Shown here piece by piece: positions 1-11,170 of a stretch of DNA of 64,000 nt (positions are counted from its first letter, which is position 1; each line of letters starts with the position of its first letter). The translations under genes and the position numbers were made by a program. The notes below the pieces were generated by a model. It did no database searches, was not told the origin of the DNA, and worked only from the letters and a program-made list of their open reading frames with translations. Source of the stretch: Prostheceraeus crozeri (Eukaryota; Platyhelminthes; Polycladida; Euryleptidae); contig CAJQUW010007059.1 in assembly GCA_907163375.1 (NCBI GenBank), forward strand, positions 806,001 to 870,000. The letters run 5' to 3'.

Positions 1-952
1 AACTCCAAAAATTGCTAACGTATGATTTAGCGTGTTGCTACTTCATCAGAGCAGATTTCAGATGAAATACAAGTGATAATTCAAAATCTATGTGCAATGT
101 AAAGGGAGTTCGTTTTTTCATGATTTTATTTTAAGATATTTTATTTACTTGAAATTTCTCGAAAATGTTTAGCTCGCTTTATTTATTAACACTTTAATCA
201 CCTATTAAAATAACAAACAAAAGCATCCAGCATGTGAGAGAGTAACAAATAATATCTGCGTTGACATGTGTTTTGATGAGGTCTGAAATGGCTGATATTT
301 TCTTCGCTAAATATGATCATGGAATTTCGGTAAAAGTGGTAGCCTATTCGTTTTGCTGAGAAAGGGCTCATCTTCCATAACTACTTTGAATTAGTTGAAT
401 TGCATCAATTTGGGCTACATTATATCTCATTTCTGACCTGCGATTCTTTTTTTAATTTTGAGCCGCACCAGGACTTATCAAATCTGTACCTTTCGCTTAA
501 CTGGCATGATTTAGCCTACATCGGAAAATATTGTTGCCTTCTGAGGCTAATCCGTAGGACATTTTGTTCCAGATATTTATCAATGTAATGTATATTCAAC
601 ATGTAATAATGTAACATGCTATGTATTCAAATATATCATAATTATATTCATATTATTATTCATTATAATTGTATCTTAACTATTAAACGTATGACCCATC
701 TGCTGAAGTGCATAATCCGCCGCATATACAAAGTTAGAATGCCTGTGAACATTTTCGGTTCTAAGTAAGATAATAACATTATTCAAATTTATCCGCATTC
801 GACCTTGCAGGCGCAGAAACTGGACACGAAGCTAGCTTAAAAGTCGCTTGAATCTGTGGCCTGATTTCAACTCCACGTGTCTTTCATTGACTACATTCAT
901 TGTTCATTCACTGTTGCTCTAATTTTTCTTCTACTATACTATTCAATTTCAG
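1..952. other. No gene seen; upstream intronic or intergenic DNA
   Basis: AT-rich sequence with stops in all frames and no recognisable domain. It ends in a polypyrimidine tract and AG at 951-952 that serves the first supported host exon, so at least its right part is probably an intron of that gene. Confidence 0.5.
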
Positions 953-3900
953 GTTCTCTTACTTGAAACGAGAGTACATTTACCTCAAACATTTACTCGG
1001 AAGAATTGGTTAAATCGCCTGCATCTCTATCCTTACGGAATCCAAGTACGTAAAGAATTTATCTTTCATACATCAATTCTTAAGTGTACCATATATAGGA
1101 CTTATTATCTAGTAGGCGTTTTTGAAAATATTACATTCACCACAATCTGGTAGTTACATGATATTCATAAATGCGGTACAGTATCTAGATAAGGTAGATA
1201 AGGTTAACAGTCAAAATGAATATACATACATGTACATATAAAGCTAAATATAAATATAAATGTATGCGTCATCATTTCTGCCGAAGTGTGATATGTTGTG
1301 ATAGTTTTCCACCTCAAACAAATATTGTTAACGTGCTTAATATATGATGACCTGCTTCTAGGGTTACCTCACTTCAATTAGTTTAGTAAACATCCGCATC
1401 TGTTGCGCCTTTATCAGCAACGTAGGCGCCCTCATTTACCTTACAAGCAACCTCATCAACAACAAAAGCACCTACAATCCTCCAATTCTAATAGACAGTA
1501 GAAGGTTTAAAATTTCATGAATTCTGTGCTTTAAAGCATACACAGAGGTTGATTCACTAGACGTAGAAGTGGTCTTATACGTGAAGCATGTCTTCATTTT
1601 ACAATAGTGGCCTACTTTACATTCTAAAATGTGTGTATGAATAAAGAAAAGTGAATGGGCCTTACTAGCGGAATTTTGTGTTATTTCATTGTGGTAACAC
1701 AGCCGTATTGATATTATGACAATATGGCTAATTAATATGGCTTTTATCGAAAAATAGTTGGTTGCACGTACCCCCTACTTATAAGTACCATGCAATTCAC
1801 AACACGAACACCATGCATTGGTTCAATTGCATGTTCGTGTACATACGTCACACAAACATAAACGGCATGTAAAAGTCAGCCATCCTCATACAAGTTAGGT
1901 TTCTTCATATATGTGTGTGGTTTTTGTCTGATATTGAATGAAATGATAGCTATTTAAGTATGCTCCATTTTTAACTGAGGGTGTAAATCAAAATTTGATA
2001 ATTCTACTAGCATTTAGCACTGAAATTTATGGGTGGAGGTGAGAGACGCAGAGACCAGACATGCAACATTTTGTAGCCTGCTTCACTGCTATTTCTTAAC
2101 ATGTTACTCATATTCTAAGTATCCGTGAATGCCCTCCACAAGTGATCAAATCCGCAGATTTTTGTTTTTGCAATGGCATGCCTGCATGTATACTTAAGCA
2201 GTGTAATTTCCATTTGTTTTTCAGACAGTCCCCCATGAAAAGTTATCCAATGTCAGTGGTATTATCGGTCAAGTGATGAAAGTGCCAAAGCGCCTCGACC
2301 AATATTCTCAAGAAGAATTAGACGACTTTCCTAAATTGTTTGACTGGTAAGGCCTATTGAAATAGTCGAATTTTCTACGAAATAATCATCACTCTTTCTT
2401 AAATACCTGTTTAAAGCCACCAAGTTGTGTTTAGTACGAGTTTTGATTTTCGCGCAGCCCAGAAGAGAAATAATGCAATGGTTATACAGGTTTCAGGAAG
2501 ACATGAAAGCAATGTAAGGACGTGATGGATATGTCAACATTGAAATTGATTGAAACCTAATGACAAGATCTCTTTATTGAAAACCCTCAACAATGAATAA
2601 GCAGGTCCACAATTTCACGCTTGAATTGTTAGCATTTTTGAGTGTGCCAGAATGAGATGCTTGTATAAGTTGTCATTAAAAGTATTCACAGAAAGAGAGA
2701 AGAAAGTTTCTTAAATGAAGAGAGCAGTATATTTTTATGCCTTGATAGGAAAAATTCAGCCTACTTTTCTGTAAATTCATGAATGAATTTGGTCTTTCCT
2801 GAAATCGATTCAGATACACAATATGAATATAAGAGAGTCAGTGTGGTCGGGGCGCTTGCATGATTGCAGAAAATTGCCTTTTATATTAATCAATGTTTTG
2901 AAGAAAGCATCTGACAAAACGTGAATTTTCCTGAAACAGCAAATTTAGGAGTACTGATGCTTACTGATGTAAAAACTTAAATTTTATATCAATCAGTTTT
3001 GTCTTTTAAAGCAGATCAACTCTTTTATGATATAAACAACTCGTTTCGACTGGCGACATTCTGTAGTTTCCTAAATATAACGCAAGTACATGAAGCTTTC
3101 TTGTTATACACTACATATGACGTGTTTAAGAAGCTCGATAATCCTCAATCCAGACTTAACCCTATCCACCCTGGAGAGGACTCCTGCACCCTCTCCCCCT
3201 GCCGCATGTTTCCTGTGGACCTCTCAAAATTTAGCCCCTCCCGACTTGATGGATTCGGTCTATTGGAATGTTATATTCCTGATCTATTTTGGAGCGAACT
3301 TAACCGAAGCTTTGAATTTTTCCACTTTTCGCATTTTGTATAAGAACTGTTTTTTTGTTAATTTAGGTTTATAATTTTGTCATGATCATCTATTATCCAG
3401 ACATGATAAAAGAAATCAATATAAAGCATTGTAAATTCAAATGTTGTGTAAATACTGCTTATTAAAGGTGTAGTTCGGTCCAATTTTTAACTTTGCCTCA
3501 ATTATGACATTGATATCTGGTGAGTAAAATGAGACATCTCTCTCGCTATCAAATCTCTTTGTTTAGACGCTGCAGCTGTCAGAAGATACAGCTGTGACGT
3601 CATAGAGGACGATTGGATTGAGGGAGAATATCGCCGGATAGCGCTGTCTCGTGTGGTGACTGCACGAATGTGCTCGTTGTACATCGACTGCAGGCAGGGA
3701 TCACGCTGTGCTTCGAGTTGTGAATTAAAGCAAAACTCATTTAGTCCGTCAGTGCTTGACAATCATGGTGCAGTGTTGCGTTTATAAGTGTAGTAATAAC
3801 ACCACTAAAAATACTAATAAGTTGTGTTTTCATAAGTTTCCCTCCGATAAGAAATTGAGAAAACTTTGGTGTGAACCATCAGCTCACAGCCGTGTCTTTT

Positions 3901-5701
3901 CAATTCATTTTGCTGACAAAGATAAGGAAATCAACCTTCAGTATACGTTATTGCATGAGCAATATAAAATAAGACGACCCTATTCTTTGAAAGAGAATGC
4001 TGTGCCGACTTTGAATTTAGGGAAGGTTCCACTGATCGTGAATTTAGCAGCCGGGAATCATCATCGTCCTCTGTGACGTCATAGCTTGACATTAGACAAT
4101 TTATCTCTCTTCAACGGTGATGACTGAGATGAAAACATCCGGTGGAACATAATAAAGAATGTTATATCTTCCGTTTTTGCTAATAAAATTGATACGTAAA
4201 AAGTACCGAACTACACCTTTAAATATTCTAGTAGGGCACAGCTAACTAGTCATATGTTAATTTTGTGTCTTTTCCTAAGCACCAAAATTCATCGGGGGAG
4301 GGGTTTCTTTTATAATCACATTGAAGCTACTTAGAAGCAGAATTGTAGAATACCTTAACACAGAAACTTTGAAATTACAATTTTTGAAGGAAAATCTTCA
4401 TAAATTTAAATGAGTATATTTGAGTTTTTTGCTCACAAGTAACTTCTCAATAAATTCAATCAGTTTGACATCGTAAACGGTAATCATTAAAGAACTTAAC
4501 AACTAAAATTCAGCAAAATTTCAAAAATTACTCAAAATTTTGTGATTTTTTATTTTTTAATTGCTATTTAGTGGAAGATGAGCGAATGAACAACACAATT
4601 AGAAAATTCACCGAATATGTTGCACCGCAAATTTCATGTGATGCGGAACAACATTGTAGACGTTCATGAGAGGGACGAATCCCCCCCCCTCCACCCCGTA
4701 AGTCGATGCGCTTTAGAGCCTGTATGGATAGTTACGGAAGAGCTTGCAAGCGCATAAGAGCAACATAGTTATTCTGCTAATTCGACAGATTTCAGCAATT
4801 GATAAGTAGCAATTCGTTGTAGGGCTTTTGCAGTACTTTTCAAATAGGATGCGTATTCTTTGATTGGTGATAATTTAAATAGTTAGTTCTTGTTTTTAAT
4901 TGTTAATTTTGATGCCATAATTATGTTCATGTCATTTTGTGCTCATATCGCTCTCATATCTGTTAAAGATATGATGCGTTATATAATCTCCTAGCATAAA
5001 TGACAAAAAAATTTGAGTTAAGAAATTGAGATTTCATATATATATAATCAGAACAGATTGTCTCCCTTAGTACTTCTGTTTGTCTAAGCCAAGTACAAAT
5101 GGTCAAGTAACCCAAGAAAGCCAAGTACGCTGTTGGTCACGTGTGTACAAATGTAGGAGTAAAACTTTCGTTGCTTCGAATTCAAAATTTCACTTAAGGC
5201 CCTTCTTACGCAACATAAAACTTAATGAACAAGAATATAAACTGACCGAAGTTGTAGGAAGCACATATTTACCGTGAATTTGTAATTTTCTTCAGTTCCT
5301 GGTAGACTCCATGTGAATGTAGCAAGTACATGGAAAGATTGGATTAGTGAAGATTAATTTCAGAGGACTTTTCTCAGACCGTTATTATGCAATAATCTGT
5401 ACTTATGCTGAATGATGAATTGATCATAAGATTTGAGGCAGTTTTTTGTGAGAACGCAACCATTTCTGCCGGTATCACAGCGATTCGATCTATTTCTTGT
5501 CATAAAAATAGAGCTTTCCAGCAATGCATTATTCTCCCAATTGGTATTTTAAGACGTGTGAAAGATGTCATTCAATCCTTTAAGTATTGTTAGCTATGTA
5601 TGAAGTTAAAACATGACCCTTTCCATTCCAGGCCTGAAGATTTCGCTCTCGGACCTGAGAAGTCATATGACAGAGTGAAAAAACCAAAGACAACGAAATA
5701 G
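953..5701 (+). CDS. Three 3'-terminal exons of an unidentified host gene
   Basis: Exons are 953-1045 (93 nt), 2225-2346 (122 nt) and 5632-5701 (70 nt, ending TAG). Each is bounded by good GT-AG signals: TTTCAG before 953, GTACGT after 1045, TTTTTCAG before 2225, GTAAGG after 2346, and CATTCCAG before 5632. Phases agree: exon 1 ends on a whole codon, and exon 2 ends with two bases of a Trp codon completed by exon 3. The joined tail of about 94 residues is hydrophilic and rich in Leu, Asp and Lys. It includes NWLNRLHLYPYGIQ and ends in a basic KKPKTTK tail. I do not recognise the family. The exons are too short for ORF finders, but three consistent splice pairs with one open frame are strong evidence for a real cellular gene whose 5' part lies left of the window. 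The last intron (2347-5631) carries the THAP element at 3466. Confidence 0.75.
3466..4218. mobile_element. Kolobok-like TTAA element carrying a THAP ORF
   Basis: Ends are inverted repeats (AGGTGTAGTTCGGTCC at the left; the complement of AGGTGTAGTTCGGTAC at the right), each flanked by TTAA (3462-3465 and 4219-4222). A TTAA target and a THAP DNA-binding domain are hallmarks of Kolobok-type DNA transposons (established knowledge). At 753 bp it has no catalytic domain, so it is a non-autonomous derivative sitting in a host intron. Internal inverted copies of GTGACGTCATAG lie near 3593 and 4070. Confidence 0.65.
3765..4076 (+). pseudogene. Degenerate THAP zinc-finger domain
   Basis: The 103-residue ORF from ATG 3765 begins with a THAP pattern: Cys4/Cys5 and Cys9, then LCFHKFP, a Lys/Arg-LWC segment, and a late SIHF followed by LKENAVPTLN. 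THAP domains bind DNA through a C2CH zinc site. In place of the usual third-ligand Cys in the CSxHF motif there is Phe (RVFSIHF), and the segment between the Trp and that motif is short. The zinc site is therefore probably broken. No transposase follows. It is best read as a truncated relic inside the TTAA element. Confidence 0.6.
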
Positions 5702-5980
5702 TTATTATCATTGTAAATATAAATTTTATAAAAAATTTCAAAAACGAATTTTTCACTCATAATCTTCGTTTAGAAGGAAATAGAGAATTCTGACCAAGTG
5801 ATTACTAGACTTATCGGTGTCTACATACCCTATAATTTGGCAAAATCTGTGCGGTAGCGTGCATTGACGACGTATTGATAGTGATGTAAAACCAGTAGAC
5901 TAATTATTTCTTCGATGATAATCACACTTTGCAACATCCTCTAATTGCGGTATAGGCCTAATCTTACTAAAAGTGAGGTA

Positions 5981-6196
5981 TAAAAGTAAAACGTCACAAA
6001 TCTCTCCCGAAATATATATAATGCCGAATAAACACAAAGGTTTAAGTAAAAATATAATACAGGTTAAATCGGCAGTGACCAAGCGTCTGGACGCGAAACG
6101 TTTGCCGATTTTACCTGTATTATATTTTTACTTAAACCTTTGTGTTTATTCGGCATTATATATATTTCGGGAGAGATTTATGACGTTTTCCTTTTA
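5981..6196. repeat. 216-bp hairpin (near-perfect inverted repeat)
   Basis: Arms of about 95 nt (5981-6074 and 6102-6196) are almost perfectly complementary around a 27-nt GC-richer loop. The outer ends contain AAAACGTCA and TGACGTTTT. The ORFs read through it on both strands are products of the palindrome. A fold-back MITE is the likeliest identity. Confidence 0.7.
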
Positions 6197-7015
6197 TTCA
6201 TTATGCGCCTCCCGCCTCAAGCCATTACATATAAAGTGAGGTATGTCCGATAAAATACTCAAGTGTACCACTGTGTTATAAAGAGCTGTAGATCAAGTGA
6301 AAATACATGGATATGGCAGGTGGGGAGTGTCTAGTTGATTGCAAAAAAAATAGAAGCCATAACTTCATATCATCATGCATCCTAAAAACCAAGTGCATGT
6401 ACCTACCTAGTTCTAATGAACTGTCTATAGCCGTTGATTGGTATATTCAACTGGCCTTATGTTTTCATCCTATTAAGACCTGTGAAAGATGAAATGGGGA
6501 TCCCCAATATTTTCCGCACATTCTGCAACTCGATAAAAAAAATCTAAGTGAAATTTTAAAAAAGGTCGGGTGTACGAATTCTGAAAATTTCCCATAAGTT
6601 AGGCGTATAGTAATAAAAGTTAATTATTCGGTAAAAGCCTACTTTTAATTCATCAGGGTCAGTTTGCTAAAATTTGAATGACTGAAAGTGCATATGGAAA
6701 TATCAGGGGTTTTGTGCATTGAGCTTAACTACGGATATGATAGCTTGCCGTCTGTAGGCTACGTAAAATTTAATTGAATAAGCATATTGAGCTGCATCCT
6801 CGATCAGTTGAAGGGAACCGAAACATTATTTGCAAAAACCAATTAGTATTTATAAATTGCTTAGGCTTATAGCTTATGGGCACAATAACTTGGACGACAT
6901 GTTAGTGTTTTGAAATTAGAGACATTCAATGAAAATTCTCTAATGAACATGGTAATTGCGTATCTCAGACCTTGGCGCGGTGCAGGCCTAACCACATGAA
7001 TAAGAGTTAATGATT
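6197..7015. other. Intergenic, no feature supported
   Basis: No extended ORF with recognisable residues, no RNA gene and no repeat boundary seen apart from the ATGATT duplication that starts the MITE at 7016. Confidence 0.4.
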
Positions 7016-7424
7016 TGGTACTTCTATTCTCCCCCCCCCACACATTTCTGTTGTTGACACCCAGAAGTGTTGCGTCGTCAACGATCCTCTTTTGGTCCTA
7101 CCTGCTCTCACTGACGTGGCATAGCTTTGAGTGTGCAAAACTCTTCTTATCTGACTTGTAGAACATTTAAAGCCTCAGAGTTAGACAACTGCAGGTCATT
7201 TGTCTGTTGACAACAATCACACGAAGTTCATGATCACAGCTGAATCTTGTCTTCTAACTGAGTATCCAAGGGACCAATCCTTCATCCCAGGTTTCAAGTA
7301 AGACTTCTCAGTCGTGTTGTACTGTCATTTAGTGACAGATCAAGTCTATTCTAAACCCAATGTGACTAACTTTGGCGACTAACTTGAAAAATGTGTGTGG
7401 GGGGGGGAAAGAATAGAAGTACCG
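7016..7424. mobile_element. MITE with GGTACTTCTATTCT termini
   Basis: The terminal inverted repeat runs GGTACTTCTATTCT followed by a C tract at the left. At the right a G tract runs into AGAATAGAAGTACC. The sequence ATGATT flanks both sides (7010-7015 and 7425-7430), giving a candidate 6-bp target duplication. The subterminal block (GTTGTTGACACCC ... AAGTGTTGC) recurs as the arms of the element at 46601-47335 and alone near 42989. No coding capacity. Confidence 0.55.
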
Positions 7425-8372
7425 ATGATTTTAGTACAATATCATTTCAAATTTGTACATGTAGGCAAGTCTACAATTTTTCTGAAATGAAGGTGACCAT
7501 TAAGTTAAAAACGAGTAGGCTAGATGATTTCAGTAGAATAAAAGTACCATTATGGATGGGTAGAGGCTTAAGTTCCATGTTAGAAAGAAAATCACAGGCC
7601 TAGACATACTTCTGATTAGTACTAAACTTGCCTTTCTTAAATTAGCGTTTTTGTTCATTTAGGCTATGTTTCTTCCCATAGTTGTTTGAACCGGACAAGT
7701 TGCTAAGAATGAGTATCATCATCCGGGAAGTTTCGCTGAGTCATTTCTAGATAAGCCTATTTCTAGGATTCTCTAATGACTCGTCACATTTGCTGGACGT
7801 TCGTATTTCAATATAAGAAAAAACTTACGCGATATTTTGAATTTAGTGTGGCAATGGCAATTTCCGGTAAGTCATGCTGAGAGAACACGTGAAGGAAATC
7901 ATTGCACCTATATGCCAGCCAATGACAGCATTACAATCAGTTGCTATGATAACCGTTAATGTCCTTGAATGAAACTGCGAATAGAAAAGCAGTATTGCTC
8001 ATTAGCTGCCAGAACTCTGTCTGCTCTTCAAGGGATGTTTTACATGGTTTCATTGTGGTGCCCTACTGATGCTTCCGCTGCCAATTCAGAGTTAAACAGA
8101 AATATGTTACAAGCAGGAAGACGTCTGTGTCCTTCCGCCATCATACTTTGACTGAATCTTATTAGCAGGTAACCGTTTGAATGGAATATCAACGCCAACT
8201 GCCAGGAACTGAACAAATGGTGCTGTAAAATGGATTAGCAACTCTTCGTATCTCTGCAGCTTCATTGATCACCGGTGAAATGTGGTAAGCGATTTGTCTG
8301 TTAAACATAGGGTTGCCAACGTCCGGTATTTATACTGGACAGTCCGCTATTTTGGTATTTTGTCCGGTATGC
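7425..8372. other. Intergenic, no feature supported
   Basis: AT-rich DNA. Near 8312 the sequence GGGTTGCCAACGTCCGG looks like the terminus of an unidentified transposon, but no partner end was found. Confidence 0.3.
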
Positions 8373-10908
8373 GGCAGAGGGTTTTCTAAGCTAAACCCAC
8401 TGGGGGGGGGCATTCTTCAGAAAAACATTTTTATGCCGATTTTGCAAATAAGCTGACATAGAATATATAGGCCTATACATCTATAGCCTACAGTATGTGC
8501 ATGTACATTTCAAGCATACAAGTATACAAGCATACAAGTATACTTTCAAGTATACAGCCTGCAAGGGCTGTAAGGGAATCAGAAAACTATCACTTCAATT
8601 TTCTAAAGAATTTTTTTACAAACTTTCTCTCTTTGTAAATTTCAAAATTTGGCTGACAGCATCTACGCGCTCGGCTTTTCAGGAAGTCAGCTACAACACA
8701 CCGCGGATCAAAGCATGCCAATCTCGCAGATTGTGCAGATTACTGAACGAAATTTAATTTAAGTATATAAAAGTATATGCGGTACATACACATTTTGATA
8801 GTTTGTCCAAATGCATAAAATGTTTCACTGAGAGGGACAACTTTGGATCCCCCGGGTCGGATACACATCAATCACTGGTAGGGATCTCAGACATCACTGC
8901 CAGGGACGAATCCCTCCCATACCCCTTACTTCGCACTCTGTTATGCGGTCGAATAAGATCACTTATGTTTTTTATTTTTCTTAAGTATTCCTTTCTTGAA
9001 TCATTGAGTATGAGACCTTATTTTTTCAATCAGGAATATAAAAGAGACAAACAGCCGAAACTGTCAACATTTTTGGAGCTGGGTGGTTGTTGTTTACAGG
9101 TAATGATTTTAATTGTTTATTTACTGCAAACATGTTGCAAGCCGTGAAAATTGACGAATCGTAGTCATAACCTCATATCACCAAATCTTTTGCAAGTATC
9201 ATGCTTTTTCATATGCTTAAGATAAGTATTCAAATTAATTCTATTCACGAGTGCTTGTTGATCCGACTGAGTTGTGAAACTGCAAGTGCGGCCGGTGTTA
9301 CATGTCGCCGCAGGGGAATGGTGACGCCGTGAACCTTCTCTGCCACAGTTATTTATCTTCTCTGGGCAGTACTGTAGAGGCATTTCACGTTTAAGTCTAA
9401 ATTTGGTAAAGGATCTGTAAATTCAATCACATCAAAGCAGCAGGATATCACCTCTCGTACATCAGTTTGACATCAGCGCCCCCGTGAATGTAAACAAACT
9501 CTTGCTGGGGATTCTCTATTTCTTGGTTTAGAAGTTCACACCTCAATTTATTTCAACATTGTGATAAGAAACCTTGATGTTCAATCTGGTTCAAACTAAG
9601 TTACATGATGACTTCGGAAGGAACAAAATTAGTCTATTTCAGTCTTTGTACTTTTAGCAAATTGAATTGCCACAGAATTACAGCACGGCACAGATATTAG
9701 GTATGCTTCTTCAATATTGCATTAAAATGATAGAATAAAAGGGTTGCCCCCAAGAGCCCTAAAAATCGTAAAAACTGGAGGGGCAAATTCGCTCACTGGG
9801 GGGGGCAACTGCCCCCCCGGTTATAATGTTAAAAAATCCCCTGACGAGAGGTGATATCCTGCTGCTTTGATGTGATTGAATTTACAGATCCTTTACCAAA
9901 TTTAGACTTAAACGTGAAATGCCTCTACAGTACTGCCCAGAGAAGATAAATAACTGGCAGAGAAGGTTCACGGCGTCACCATTCCCCTGCGGCGACATGT
10001 AACACCGGCCGCACTTGCAGTTTCACAACTCAGTCGGATCAACAAGCACTCGTGAATAGAATTAATTTGAATACTTATCTTAAGCATATGAAAAAGCATG
10101 ATACTTGCAAAAGATTTGGTGATATGAGGTTATGACTACGATTCGTCAATTTTCACGGCTTGCAACATGTTTGCAGTAAATAAACAATTAAAATCATTAC
10201 CTGTAAACAACAACCACCCAGCTCCAAAAATGTTGACAGTTTCGGCTGTTTGTCTCTTTTATATTCCTGATTGAAAAAATAAGGTCTCATACTCAATGAT
10301 TCAAGAAAGGAATACTTAAGAAAAATAAAAAACATAAGTGATCTTATTCGACCGCATAACAGAGTGCGAAGTAAGGGGTATGGGAGGGATTCGTCCCTGG
10401 CAGTGATGTCTGAGATCCCTACCAGTGATTGATGTGTATCCGACCCGGGGATCCAAAGTTGTCCCTCTCAGTGAAACATTTTATGCATTTGGACAAACTA
10501 TCAAAATGTGTATGTACCGCATATACTTTTATATACTTAAATTAAATTTCGTTCAGTAATCTGCACAATCTGCGAGATTGGCATGCTTTGATCCGCGGTG
10601 TGTTGTAGCTGACTTCCTGAAAAGCCGAGCGCGTAGATGCTGTCAGCCAAATTTTGAAATTTACAAAGAGAGAAAGTTTGTAAAAAAATTCTTTAGAAAA
10701 TTGAAGTGATAGTTTTCTGATTCCCTTACAGCCCTTGCAGGCTTGTACAGCTAACAGGCTGAAATTGAAATGTACATGCACATACTGTAGGCTATAGATG
10801 TATAGGCCTATATATTCTATGTCAGCTTATTTGCAAAATCGGCATAAAAATGTTTTTCTGAAGAATGCCCCCCCCCCCCAGTGGGTTTAGCTTAGAAAAC
10901 CCTCTGCC
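8373..10908. repeat. Giant inverted repeat, two ~1.07-kb arms
   Basis: Arm 8373-9458 is repeated in reverse complement at 9844-10908 with few differences (homopolymer length, a short deletion in the direct AGTATACAAGC copies near 8515). The spacer 9459-9843 has a shortened direct copy at 10909-11170. Small ORFs mirrored between arms (for example 8803-9147 and 10153-10335 minus) are copies of the same DNA with no recognisable domain. It resembles a foldback element or an inverted duplication within nested transposons. Confidence 0.8.
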
Positions 10909-11170
10909 TCTCGTACATCAGTTTGACATCAGCGCCCCCGTGAATGTAAACAAACTCTTGCTGGGGATTCTCTATTTCTTGGTTTAGAAGTTCACACCTA
11001 TAGATATTAGGCACAGATATTAGGTATGCTTCTTCAATATTGCATTAAAATGATAGAATAAAAGGGTTGCCCCCAAGAGCCCTAAAAATCGTAAAAACTG
11101 GAGGGGCAAATTCGCTCACTGGGTGGGCAACTGCCCCCCCCCCCCCGGTTATAATGTTAAAAAATCCCCT
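10909..11170. repeat. Shortened second copy of the palindrome spacer
   Basis: Repeats the blocks CTCGTACATCAGTTTGAC and TAGGTATGCTTCTTC and the C/G-tract end found at 9453-9842, with about 120 bp missing in the middle. Both copies end AAAAAATCCCCTGA, probably a transposon terminus (reverse complement TCAGGGGATTTTTT). Confidence 0.65.

Noticed and set aside
9165-9383. 72-codon ORF in the palindrome arm
   Set aside because: A partner copy exists in the other arm, but there is no domain, no codon pattern and no homologous context.
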